Shown here: piece after piece, positions 23,842-31,560 of the stretch
Position numbering within the stretch: the stretch's first letter is position 1
Layout of the letters: each line of letters opens with the position of its first letter
Assembly: GCA_035528995.1 (NCBI GenBank)
Contig: DATKXO010000454.1
Coordinates: forward strand, 1-40,944
DNA length: 40,944 nucleotides
Direction: 5' to 3'
Origin: DATKXO01 sp035528995
GTDB lineage: Bacteria; Planctomycetota; Phycisphaerae; UBA1845
The notes under the pieces: generated by a model
Told to the model about the DNA's origin: nothing
The model's database searches: none
Seen by the model: the letters and a program-made list of their open reading frames with translations, nothing else
Translations under genes and position numbers: made by a program

Positions 23842-24019
23842 AGCAGCTTCCTGTACACCGAAGATACATTGAAAATGAATTTTGGCTGTTTTCGGTTCAA
23901 TTTCCCGCCTCGGGTGGCCGTTTCCGGCCGTGGGCCTGCCCATTTGTTGCGAGATTTCGCGTGCCGGGGTGTTGGACGACCGGCCCGCTGTTGCCGAAAA
24001 CGGCTTGCCGGTTCCGATG

Positions 24020-24047
24020 TTTGAGAGCGTGCCTGGTCCACTATACT
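24020..24047 (+). promoter_or_regulatory. Promoter of the prolyl oligopeptidase gene
   Basis: TTTGAG (24020-24025), 16-base spacer, TATACT (24042-24047). Predicted transcription start near 24054, about 50 bases before the ATG at 24105. Together with the feo promoter it fills the divergent 345-base gap 23760-24104, which has no gene. Confidence 0.5.
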
Positions 24048-24104
24048 GGGCCCTCGACCGAGTCGGGCGCGCCGAGTCGGACGATTCTCAAGGAAAGGGG
24101 TGTC

Positions 24105-26240
24105 ATGTTGAGTAGGAACAGATCCTGGTGGCTCGTAGTGCTGATTGCCTGCGCCGTAATCGCGGGAAACGTGATGGTCGCTCGCACGGTTCGGGCGGCC
24201 GATCCACCGGCGACGAAAACCGTGCAAGTCACCGAGCGCATCCACGGCGTTGAGGTGGCCGACCCCTACCGCTGGCTGGAGGATGAGAGCGACGCCGAGG
24301 TGCGCACCTGGCTGGCCGGGCAACGGACGTTCGCCCATGGCTGGCTGAACCGATTCGAGCAGCGCAAGGTTCTGACCAAGCGGTTCGAGCAACTCTTTGC
24401 CGTCACGAAGACGTCGCCTCCGACGGTGTACAAGAACCGGTACCTGTTCAGCCGGCACGAAGGGCTCAAGAACCAGTCCGTGTACTACGTTCGGGAGGGG
24501 AGCCACCGGGCGCCGGAGCGGGTTCTTCTGGACCCCAACAGTTGGAGCGATGACGGAACGGTGGCACTGGACTGGATGCGCCCGACGCCCGACGCGTCGC
24601 TCATCGCGTACGGCAAAAGCGCCTCGGGCTCCGAAAAGAGCACGCTGTACGTTCTGGACGTGGCCAGCGGCAAGCACCTGCCCGATGAAATTCCGTTCAC
24701 CCGTTACTGCGTCGTCGCCTGGGACCCGGACGAGAAGGGCTTCCTCTACAGCCGTTATCCGGAGCCGGGCGCGGTTCCCACCGGCGACGAGAACTACTAC
24801 CGCAGGCTGTACCACCACCGCCTCGGCGACGACTGGCGCAAAGACCCGGTCGTGCTCGGCGACCTGGTCCAGAAGGAGGAGCTGATCGGAGTATCGGCCA
24901 CGTCGGACAACCGCTACGTAAGGATGAACCGGGCGGTGGACTGGGCCAGGAACGACCTGTACTTCCGCCCGCTGGGTTCGGACGCGAAGTTCCAGCCCAT
25001 CGCGGTGGGTCTGGACGGGCAGGTATCGGCCGACACCTATGGCGATCAACTGTTCATCCGGACCAACGTGGACGCTCCGCGGTATCGCATCGCCAGGGCG
25101 CCGATCAACCAGCCCGGACCCTCAAACTGGAACGACGTCATTCCCCAGCAGAAGGGCGTGATCGACGGCTTCAGCATCGTCGGCGGACGCCTGATCGTGG
25201 AGGTGTCGGAGAACGTCTACTCGCGGCTGTTCGTGTATGAGCTGGGCGGCAAGCTGCTGGATGAGATCGAGCTGCCCACGCTGGGCACGGTGGGCGGGGT
25301 GAACGGCGAGCCGGACGGCAAGGAGCTGTTCTTCTCGTTCGAGTCCTTCGCGTATCCGCCGGCCAACTTCCGCTACGAGATCGATACCGGCAAGCTCGAA
25401 CGCTTCGAGCAGACCGAGACGGGGCTGGACCTCGACCGGTATGAGACCCGCCAGGTCTGGTTCACCTCGAAGGACGGCACCCGCGTGCCGATGTTCGTCA
25501 CGCACCGCAAGGGAATGGAGCTGGACGGCGACAACCCCACGGTGCTGTCCGGATACGGCGGCTTCGACATTGCCCTACGCCCGCGTTTCGACTTCCGAAA
25601 GATTCCCTGGCTGGACGCGGGGGGCGTCTTCGCGGTGGCCAACCTCCGCGGCGGCGGCGAGTTCGGCAAAGAATGGCACCTGGCCGGCCGCCTGGGCAAG
25701 AAGCAGAACGTGTTCGACGACTTCATCGCCGCGGCGGAGAAGCTGATCGAGCTGAAGTACACCAACCCCAAGCGGCTGGCCATCTCGGGAGGCAGCAACG
25801 GCGGCCTGCTGGTGGGGGCGTGCATGACGCAGCGCCCGGAGCTGTTCCAGGCGGTGATCTGCGCCGTGCCGCTGCTGGACATGGTGCGCTACCATCACTT
25901 CCAGATCGCCCGGCTTTGGATTCCCGAGTACGGGTCGGCCGAGGACCCCGAGCAGTTCAAATGGCTCTATGCGTATTCGCCGTATCACCACGTGAGCAAG
26001 GGTACGGACTATCCGGCGACGCTGCTGCTCACGGCCGAGTCCGACAGCCGGGTCGAGCCGATGCACGCCTACAAGATGGCGGCCGCGTTGCAGGCCGCCA
26101 CCGGCGGGGATCGACCGATTCTGCTGCGCGTCGAGGAGAAGGCGGGCCACGGCGTCGGCAAGCCTTTGGCCAAGCAGATCGAGGAGCAGGTGGACATCTG
26201 GATTTTCCTGATGTCGCAGCTCGAGCTGATCGACGCGTAG
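24105..26240 (+). CDS. Secreted prolyl oligopeptidase (S9A)
   Basis: A 711-residue serine peptidase. Residues 1-31 are a signal peptide (W-W-L-V-V-L-I-A-C-A-V-I-A-G, cleavage near V-R-A-A-D). The N-terminal part starts with the family motif D-P-Y-R-W-L-E-D and contains a seven-bladed propeller. The alpha/beta-hydrolase part has G-G-S-N-G-G with nucleophile Ser564, Asp647 in A-E-S-D-S-R-V and His682 in K-A-G-H-G-V-G-K: the full triad in the expected order and spacing. It should cleave short Pro-containing peptides outside the cytoplasm. AAGGAAAGGGG (24090-24100) precedes ATG 24105, so longer upstream reading frames are rejected. Length is normal for the family. Confidence 0.93.
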   Translation: MLSRNRSWWLVVLIACAVIAGNVMVARTVRAADPPATKTVQVTERIHGVEVADPYRWLEDESDAEVRTWLAGQRTFAHGWLNRFEQRKVLTKRFEQLFAVTKTSPPTVYKNRYLFSRHEGLKNQSVYYVREGSHRAPERVLLDPNSWSDDGTVALDWMRPTPDASLIAYGKSASGSEKSTLYVLDVASGKHLPDEIPFTRYCVVAWDPDEKGFLYSRYPEPGAVPTGDENYYRRLYHHRLGDDWRKDPVVLGDLVQKEELIGVSATSDNRYVRMNRAVDWARNDLYFRPLGSDAKFQPIAVGLDGQVSADTYGDQLFIRTNVDAPRYRIARAPINQPGPSNWNDVIPQQKGVIDGFSIVGGRLIVEVSENVYSRLFVYELGGKLLDEIELPTLGTVGGVNGEPDGKELFFSFESFAYPPANFRYEIDTGKLERFEQTETGLDLDRYETRQVWFTSKDGTRVPMFVTHRKGMELDGDNPTVLSGYGGFDIALRPRFDFRKIPWLDAGGVFAVANLRGGGEFGKEWHLAGRLGKKQNVFDDFIAAAEKLIELKYTNPKRLAISGGSNGGLLVGACMTQRPELFQAVICAVPLLDMVRYHHFQIARLWIPEYGSAEDPEQFKWLYAYSPYHHVSKGTDYPATLLLTAESDSRVEPMHAYKMAAALQAATGGDRPILLRVEEKAGHGVGKPLAKQIEEQVDIWIFLMSQLELIDA

Positions 26241-26329
26241 AGTCAGCGGGTGGGGCGGTCCGGCCGACGGCGGGGCAGGGGTCTTTACAACCGGCACGGC
26301 TCCATATCTGCGGCGCGGGCCGGTGTTGG

Positions 26330-26358
26330 TTCGACGCACTCCGTGTCGGGTCTATAAT
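26330..26358 (+). promoter_or_regulatory. Promoter of the PTPS/QueD-like gene, predicted leaderless
   Basis: TTCGAC (26330-26335), 17-base spacer, TATAAT (26353-26358). Six bases separate the perfect -10 from ATG 26365, and no ribosome binding site is present, so the transcript should begin at the start codon. Confidence 0.55.
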
Positions 26359-26364
26359 CCCGCC

Positions 26365-27156
26365 ATGCAATTGACGCGCGAGGTGCGATTCTTTCTGGGC
26401 GACTCGCCACCGGGCGGACCGGTGCTGAACTCCTGGGCCGGCTGGCCGACCGGTGATGCCATCGCCCCGTTCGTCGTCCTGCGGGCTACCGTCTCGGGCG
26501 CGGTGGATCAGCGCACCGGATACCTGTGCAACATCACGCTGCTGGATCGTCTGCTCCGCGAACGGGCCATCCCGAGCCTGCAACGCGCCTGGAGCGCTTC
26601 GGCCGGTCGCGGCCTGCCTGCGGCCCGGTCGCTGGCCGACCTGTGGGCCGACCTGGGCGACCGGAGCCCGAACGGCACGAAGCTGGAGTCACTGGAGCTG
26701 CGGGCCAGCCCGTTTCTGCGTTTTGCCGCTTATGCCGGAGAGCTGCCCATGATCGTCTTGACGGAGAGCTTCGAGTTCGCCGCTTCACATCGGCTGTACT
26801 GCCCGGACCTGGACGACGAGAAGAACCGCGAGGTGTTCGGCAAGTGCGCCAACCCCAACGGCCACGGGCACAACTACGTGGTCGAGGTCAGTGTGGCCGG
26901 GCGGCCGGACCCGCGCAGCGGGACGATCGTCGACCACGCCGCGTTCGAGCGCACGGTCAAGGAGCGGGTGATCGACCGGTTCGACCACAAGCACCTCAAC
27001 GCGGACTGCCCCGAGTTCGCGGAGCTCAACCCGAGCGTCGAGAACATCACCCGCGTGATCTGGGACCTGCTGTCGGACCGCTTCACCGGCTCGCGCCTGC
27101 ACAGCGTCCGCGTGTGGGAAACGGCCAAGACCTGCGCGGAGTACTCCGGCACGTAG
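26365..27156 (+). CDS. Tandem-domain 6-pyruvoyltetrahydropterin synthase/QueD homologue
   Basis: A 263-residue protein, about twice the usual 120-150. The C-terminal half (from about 132) is a complete PTPS/QueD domain: zinc ligands His142 in A-S-H-R-L, His167 and His169 in N-G-H-G-H-N-Y, catalytic Cys161 in F-G-K-C-A-N, then D-H-A-A-F-E-R-T-V, H-K-H-L-N and P-S-V-E-N-I. The N-terminal half (about 5-120) has the same strand pattern (V-R-F-F-L-G, L-R-A-T-V-S-G-A-V-D, T-G-Y-L-C-N-I-T-L-L-D) but no zinc histidines, so it looks like a degenerate second domain. QueD makes 6-carboxy-tetrahydropterin for queuosine; PTPS makes pyruvoyl-pterin. No other queuosine or pterin gene adjoins it, so the product is undecided. 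Confidence 0.85.
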   Translation: MQLTREVRFFLGDSPPGGPVLNSWAGWPTGDAIAPFVVLRATVSGAVDQRTGYLCNITLLDRLLRERAIPSLQRAWSASAGRGLPAARSLADLWADLGDRSPNGTKLESLELRASPFLRFAAYAGELPMIVLTESFEFAASHRLYCPDLDDEKNREVFGKCANPNGHGHNYVVEVSVAGRPDPRSGTIVDHAAFERTVKERVIDRFDHKHLNADCPEFAELNPSVENITRVIWDLLSDRFTGSRLHSVRVWETAKTCAEYSGT

Positions 27157-27267
27157 CGACCCCACCGCCTGTTGTCCCCTGCTCGCCCCGCAGGCGTCGG
27201 GCTGCTACACTCCGCCGGACGGCCTGCGCGCGGGCGCGGGCGGTGGGGAATTCTGGGACGAATCGAT

Positions 27268-28143
27268 ATGCCGGAGCTGGCTTACGTCAACGGAACGTTC
27301 TGCGACCTGGCCGATGCCAAGGTCTCGATCGAGGACCGCGGTTTTCAATTCGCCGACGGGGTGTACGAGGTGGTCGTGGCCTTCGGCCGGCGCCTCTTTT
27401 GCATGGAGGAGCACCTCAGCCGGCTGGCCAACAGCCTGCGGGGGATCGACCTCGACTTCGACCCGGTCGAGCACCGGATCGAGGAGGTCGTGGCCGAGGG
27501 CGTCGCCCGGGCCGGCTTCGACGAGACGATGGTCTATCTGCAGATCACCCGCGGGGCTTGCTCGCGGGGGCTGGCGGTTGAAGGCCCTTTACGCCCGACG
27601 GTCGTGGCGACCTTCAAGGCGAAGCCGGTGATCGATGCGGCGGTGCGCGAACGCGGCCTGTCGGTCATCACGGTGCCGGACAACCGCTGGGCCCGCTGCT
27701 ATATCAAGTCGATCGCCCTGTTGCCCAACGCATTGGCTCGCAACGACGCCCGCCGCCGGGGCTACGACGACGCCATCTTCATCGGTCCGGACGGCCAGGT
27801 GCGCGAGGCGACGGCCGCCAACGTGTTTGTCGTCCGCGGCGGAATCCTGGTCACGCCGCCCAAGACCGATGTCATTCTTCATGGCGTGACCCGCTCTTGC
27901 GTCCTGGAGTGTGCGGCCCAAATCGACCTGCCGCACACCGAAAGCCCGCTGACGGCGGACGACCTGGCGGCCGCTGCGGAGCTGTTCCTCTCGAGCACGA
28001 CGATGGACTTCATCGGGGCCACGCGGCTGAACGATTCGCCGATCGGCGACGGCAGGGTGGGGCCGGTGACGCGTGCGCTGTTCGAGCAGTTTCAGAAGGG
28101 GATGGCCGCGTTCCGCGAGAGGGCGTCGAGCGTGACGTCGTAG
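27268..28143 (+). CDS. Class IV aminotransferase, D-amino-acid-transaminase-like
   Basis: A 291-residue fold-type IV PLP enzyme. It opens V-N-G-T-F-C-D-L-A-D-A-K-V-S-I-E-D-R-G-F and continues F-A-D-G-V-Y-E-V-V, close to the bacterial D-alanine aminotransferase start. The PLP lysine is Lys147 in Y-I-K-S-I-A-L-L-P-N, followed by E-A-T-A-A-N-V-F-V-V for the cofactor phosphate loop. Branched-chain aminotransferases share the fold, but the I-E-D-R-G-F and I-K-S-x-x-L-L-x-N motifs fit D-amino acid transaminases better. ATG 27268 begins exactly at the family start; only a weak TGGGGAA lies upstream. D-Ala/D-Glu supply for peptidoglycan is a plausible role. Confidence 0.85.
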   Translation: MPELAYVNGTFCDLADAKVSIEDRGFQFADGVYEVVVAFGRRLFCMEEHLSRLANSLRGIDLDFDPVEHRIEEVVAEGVARAGFDETMVYLQITRGACSRGLAVEGPLRPTVVATFKAKPVIDAAVRERGLSVITVPDNRWARCYIKSIALLPNALARNDARRRGYDDAIFIGPDGQVREATAANVFVVRGGILVTPPKTDVILHGVTRSCVLECAAQIDLPHTESPLTADDLAAAAELFLSSTTMDFIGATRLNDSPIGDGRVGPVTRALFEQFQKGMAAFRERASSVTS

Positions 28144-28302
28144 CCGGCCGCGTTGGCCCGCGTGGCAACCGGCGACTCCTGAGTCTGCCTTGTCCTTCAG
28201 CGTCGAATGGTTCGTTGGCGTTTTATCGCGTCAGGGAATGGATGAGGAGTGCGCGTTGCGGCTTGCGCGCCCGGAACTTGCCGCGAGGCGGGCGCAGAGA
28301 TA

Positions 28303-28545
28303 AGGGCTTGTCGTCAAGCGGCAAGCCCTATGTCCTGCAGAAGGAATCCACCGCAATGTCGAGGGAGGGGTTTGAAGAACCCTTGACCAAAGGGGGTGAC
28401 CATCAGCCGCCCGGACCAACCGCTTCATGGAAGCGGGTACGTCGTTTAGCGCTGTTTTCTGGACTCCCAGGGTTCTCGTATCGGTTCGTTCAAACAGGCT
28501 CCCTTGTATCGAGCATGGCAGAAACTCTGCCGGACAACCATAATA
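28303..28545 (-). ncRNA. Candidate structured non-coding RNA (minus strand), unidentified
   Basis: On the minus strand a TTGACC (28563-28558) followed about 17 bases later by TATGGT, with A/T-rich TATATTAT between, could start a transcript near 28535. The transcript would contain CTGTTT/AAACAG and a perfect 7-base-pair hairpin at 28420-28436, and end in AGGGCTTG, an 11-base loop, CAAGCCCT and TATCTCT (28329-28297), which is terminator-like. I could not match it to RNase P RNA, tmRNA, SRP RNA or a 6S RNA. Boundaries are approximate and existence is inferred from structure alone. Confidence 0.3.
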
Positions 28546-28572
28546 TATCATCGGCAGGGGTCAAAAAGAAAC

Positions 28573-28599
28573 CCGAGTCAAAACTCGGCGAAAGTTTTT
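28573..28599 (+). terminator. Intrinsic-terminator-like hairpin
   Basis: CCGAGT, loop CAAA, ACTCGG (28573-28588), then CGAAAG and a run of five T (28595-28599). The 6-base-pair stem is short and the T-run starts seven bases after it, so efficiency is doubtful. It could end transcription from the aminotransferase side or act as an attenuator before trpA. Confidence 0.4.
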
Positions 28600-28823
28600 C
28601 GCGGGCAAGCAAGGTCTGTGCCAACGCGCATCCGGCACGGCGCGTTTCTCCGCGGTCGTCCGTTGTTCCCGGCGTGGCGGTCTCAGCCGTGTGGCCTAAC
28701 GATCTGACGGGGAAGATGTTAGCCCGCCACCGGCCGGCGGGAACGATCCGGCGGATCTGGTCGGGCGGCTGGCGAAACGCGCGGCGGCGAACTACAGTGC
28801 CGATCCAGAAAGACGCTCCCGGC

Positions 28824-29636
28824 ATGAACACGGAAAATCGCCTTGACGCTCGATTTGTGGAACAGGCCCGCCAGGGGCGGACGGCGCTCATCCCGTACGT
28901 GACCGGCAGCTATCCGGACCTGGCCGTGACGCGCACGCTGGTGCGCCGGTTTGACGAACTCGGCGCAACGGCCGTCGAGATCGGGTTTCCGTTTTCCGAC
29001 TCGATTGCCGACGGCCCGGTGATCCAGGACTCGTTTCATCGGGTTCTGGCCAAGGGATACCACGTAGACGACCTGTTTGACGCCGTGGCCGGTCTGCGCG
29101 CCGCGGTGGCCGTGCCGCTGATCGCGATGGTGTCGCACTCGATCATCCAGCGCATCGGGCTGGAGCGATTCGTGAAGCGGGCGGCCGAGGTTGGGTTCGA
29201 CGGCCTGATTGCGCCGGACGTTCCGTTCGAGGAGGCATCGCCGATCGCCGATGCGGCTGGGGCGGCCGGCCTCAAGCACATCATGCTGGTGGCCCTCTCG
29301 ACGCCGCCGCAGCGCTGCCGAGAGATTGCCGCGCTGTGCAGCGGCTTTGTCTATCAGATCGCGGTCGCGGGAATCACCGGCGAGCGAAACGGGCTGGCCG
29401 ACGAACTGGCCGATAACTTGCGACGCTTGCGGGAGGTCACCGATCTGCCGATCTGCGTCGGTTTTGGGATCGGCAGCCCGGAGCAGGTTGGCAGGGTGGC
29501 CGCGGTGGCCGACGGCGTCATCGTGGGCAGCGCGATCGTCCGCCGCATCACCGAAGGCCTGGAGGCCGGGCGCACCCACGACGAGATCGTCGATTCGGTC
29601 TGCGCGTTCGTGGGCGAACTGGTGGCGGCCACGTAA
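28824..29636 (+). CDS. trpA: Tryptophan synthase alpha chain
   Basis: A 270-residue TIM-barrel protein of normal length. V-E-I-G-F-P-F-S-D-S holds the catalytic Glu, and A-D-G-P-V-I-Q the catalytic Asp region. D-G-L-I-A-P-D-V-P-F-E-E, A-V-A-G-I-T-G-E-R (active-site loop) and V-G-F-G-I-G-S-P-E-Q (phosphate site) are also in place. It cleaves indole-3-glycerol phosphate and passes indole to TrpB. No trpB or other trp gene is adjacent in the window, unlike the usual trpBA pair. ATG 28824 is chosen as the family start; longer in-frame starts upstream extend into the structured gap. The next gene is convergent, with an imperfect AGTG..CACT inverted repeat at 29656-29675 between them. Confidence 0.95.
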   Translation: MNTENRLDARFVEQARQGRTALIPYVTGSYPDLAVTRTLVRRFDELGATAVEIGFPFSDSIADGPVIQDSFHRVLAKGYHVDDLFDAVAGLRAAVAVPLIAMVSHSIIQRIGLERFVKRAAEVGFDGLIAPDVPFEEASPIADAAGAAGLKHIMLVALSTPPQRCREIAALCSGFVYQIAVAGITGERNGLADELADNLRRLREVTDLPICVGFGIGSPEQVGRVAAVADGVIVGSAIVRRITEGLEAGRTHDEIVDSVCAFVGELVAAT

Positions 29637-29705
29637 CGCAGGCCGCTTTCTGTAGTGACACCATAGTGGCACTGAGAACGGGGCGGCATCCGGCGCGGGA
29701 CCGGT

Positions 29706-31322
29706 TCACCTGTTGACCGGGGCGTAGTGCTGGATGATCGCGTCGGCGGTCTTGATGCCGTCGACGGCCGAGCTGACGATGCCGCCCGCGTAGCCGGCGC
29801 CCTCGCCGACGGGGTACAGGTTATCGGTCTGGACGGCCTGGCGGGTCTGCGGGTCTCGAACCATGCGCACCGGCGCACTGGCCCTTGTCTCCGGTGCGGT
29901 GACGATGGCATCCTGGCCCGCAAAGCCGGGCATGCGCGCCTCGAGCATGGGCAGGCCGGCTTCCAGCGCCTGGGTCACCTCCGGTGGAATCACCTGACGG
30001 ATTGCGTTCCAGTCGGCGCCCAAGGGGTAGCTGGTTTCCAGTCGTCCGTCCGACGGGCGATTCTCGAGAAAGTCCGCCGCCCGCTGAGCCGGGACGCGAT
30101 AGGTTCCTCCGGTCAGGTCGAAGGCCAGCCGCTCCCAGCGTTCCTGATACGCCAGGCCGGCCAGCGGGTCGTCTTGGAACCGCTCCGGCGGGATGGTGAT
30201 CACCAGCCCGCTGTTGGCGAAGGGGCCGCTGCGCTTGGACGAGCTGGCGCCGTTGGTGGCGACCTCGCCGGCGGACTCGTTGGACGGCAGGATGGTGCCG
30301 CCGGGACACATGCAGAAGCTGAACAGGTCGCCCAGCGGGCCGGCGGCCGACTTGGCGACCAGTTTGTAGTCGGCCGGCGGCAGCCGGGTGTGGCCCGCCA
30401 GGCTGCCGTACTGCCAGCGGTTGACCGCCTCCTGCGGATGCTCGATGCGGGCGCCCATCTGAAAGGGCTTGGCGTCCAGTCGGACGTTCCGCCCGGCCAG
30501 CATGCGCAGCGTGTCTCTGGCGGAATGGCCGATGGCCAGGATGACCGGGCCGGTCGTGATCCAGGTCTCGTTGATCCGGATCGCTGTCAGGGCGCCGTCC
30601 TCGATTCGCACGTCCTCCAACCGGCTGTCGAAATGGACCTCGGCCCCGAGCTCTTCGAGGTGCAGGCGGATGCGCCGGCAGATGGTGGGCAGTTTCTCGC
30701 TGCCGACGTGCGGCTTGGCATCGATCAGGATGTCCGGGTTGGCTCCGTGATCGCAGAAGGTCTCGAGCACACTGCGCACGTGCGGGTCGGAGATGCGGGT
30801 GTAGAGCTTGCCGTCGCTGTAGGTGCCGGCGCCGCCCTCGCCGAAGAGCAGGTTGCTGGCGGGGTCGAACTCGCGGTCGCGGTAGTAGCGTTTGAGGACG
30901 TCGTAGTGGCGGCGCTTCACGTCCCGCCCACGCTCGTAGACCACCGGCCGATAGCCGAGCCGGGCCAGCTTCAGGGCCGCGAACATGCCGCCGGGACCGA
31001 ACCCGATCACGACGGGGCGATGGGGCAGGGGGCTGGTGCCGGGCTGGACGTCGCGGGCGGTCTGCCTGCGGATCATCGCCGCGGTGGGCAGGTGCCGCCT
31101 CTTGAGCAGGGCGCGTTCGGCCTGGGGCCCGCCGGCCAGGGTCAGCTCGACGTGGTAGACGAAATGGATGTCGCCCTTCTTGCGGGCGTCGAGCGAGCGG
31201 CGGACCGGCGTGATTCGGCGGATGGCCCCGACCGGGACGCGGAGCCGCCTGGCCGCGGCACCGGCCAGCGACTCCTCCGGCTCGTCGAGACCGAGCGACA
31301 GGTTGCGGACCAGCAGGGGCAT
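29706..31322 (-). CDS. FAD-dependent oxidoreductase of the COG2509 type
   Basis: A 538-residue flavoprotein. Residues about 1-95 are an alpha/beta N-terminal domain typical of this family (R-R-I-T-P-V-R-R-S-L-D-A-R). The FAD-binding Rossmann motif follows: V-V-I-G-F-G-P-G-G-M-F-A-A-L. Later motifs are N-L-L-F-G-E-G-G-A-G-T-Y-S-D-G-K-L, F-C-M-C-P-G-G and, near the end, G-E-G-A-G-Y-A-G-G-I-V-S-S-A for the FAD tail site. Together they identify the 'FAD-dependent protein / uncharacterised NAD(FAD)-utilising dehydrogenase' group. The reaction is unknown for most members. No ribosome binding site precedes ATG 31322, and a possible -10 lies nine bases upstream, so it may be nearly leaderless. Confidence 0.88.
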   Translation of the reverse strand: MPLLVRNLSLGLDEPEESLAGAAARRLRVPVGAIRRITPVRRSLDARKKGDIHFVYHVELTLAGGPQAERALLKRRHLPTAAMIRRQTARDVQPGTSPLPHRPVVIGFGPGGMFAALKLARLGYRPVVYERGRDVKRRHYDVLKRYYRDREFDPASNLLFGEGGAGTYSDGKLYTRISDPHVRSVLETFCDHGANPDILIDAKPHVGSEKLPTICRRIRLHLEELGAEVHFDSRLEDVRIEDGALTAIRINETWITTGPVILAIGHSARDTLRMLAGRNVRLDAKPFQMGARIEHPQEAVNRWQYGSLAGHTRLPPADYKLVAKSAAGPLGDLFSFCMCPGGTILPSNESAGEVATNGASSSKRSGPFANSGLVITIPPERFQDDPLAGLAYQERWERLAFDLTGGTYRVPAQRAADFLENRPSDGRLETSYPLGADWNAIRQVIPPEVTQALEAGLPMLEARMPGFAGQDAIVTAPETRASAPVRMVRDPQTRQAVQTDNLYPVGEGAGYAGGIVSSAVDGIKTADAIIQHYAPVNR

Positions 31323-31331
31323 GGTGGGCGT

Positions 31332-31360
31332 ATCTTATCGGCCGCTTCGGACCTACACCA
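31332..31360 (-). promoter_or_regulatory. Possible promoter of the FAD protein gene
   Basis: Minus strand: TGGTGT (31360-31355), 17-base spacer, TAAGAT (31337-31332). The -35 is poor. If used, the leader would be only two or three bases. Confidence 0.3.
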
Positions 31361-31395
31361 TGCGCCGCACAGCCGTCGGGGTTTCGGGAGCGGGA

Positions 31396-31424
31396 TTGGA
31401 CCGGCGCGACGACCGATCTATAAT
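31396..31424 (+). promoter_or_regulatory. Strong sigma-70-like promoter of the serine acetyltransferase gene
   Basis: TTGGAC (31396-31401), 17-base spacer, TATAAT (31419-31424). This is the best promoter match in the window. Predicted transcription begins near 31431, giving a leader of about 130 bases that contains G+C-rich self-complementary segments and a TCTTTTTG at 31542-31549. Confidence 0.65.
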
Positions 31425-31560
31425 TCGCCGCTGTACGGGCGTTCATCCGGGTCAACCTGCCAGGGAGGGTGGTTCGCATCAGCGGGTGGAGCGGTCCGCG
31501 CCGCGGGTCCGGCTGCGTTGTGGGCCGCATCAGGGTCTTTTTGTTGCACGGGCGAGTGTC

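Larger units (their letters stand above)
28144..28823. other. 680-base gap before trpA with many inverted repeats
   Basis: No protein gene is convincing. Hairpins are dense: AGGGCTTG/CAAGCCCT (28303-28310, 28322-28329), CCGCTTC/GAAGCGG with a 3-base loop (28420-28426, 28430-28436), GGCAG/CTGCC (28517-28521, 28527-28531) competing with CTGCCG/CGGCAG (28527-28532, 28552-28557), and CCGAGT/ACTCGG (28573-28578, 28583-28588). A weak trpA promoter, TGGCGA-N17-TACAGT, lies at 28770-28798. Confidence 0.5.

Noticed and set aside
28144..28823. A trp leader peptide and classical attenuator before trpA
   Set aside because: No short frame with consecutive Trp codons is found, and the terminator-like hairpin lies more than 200 bases before the ATG.
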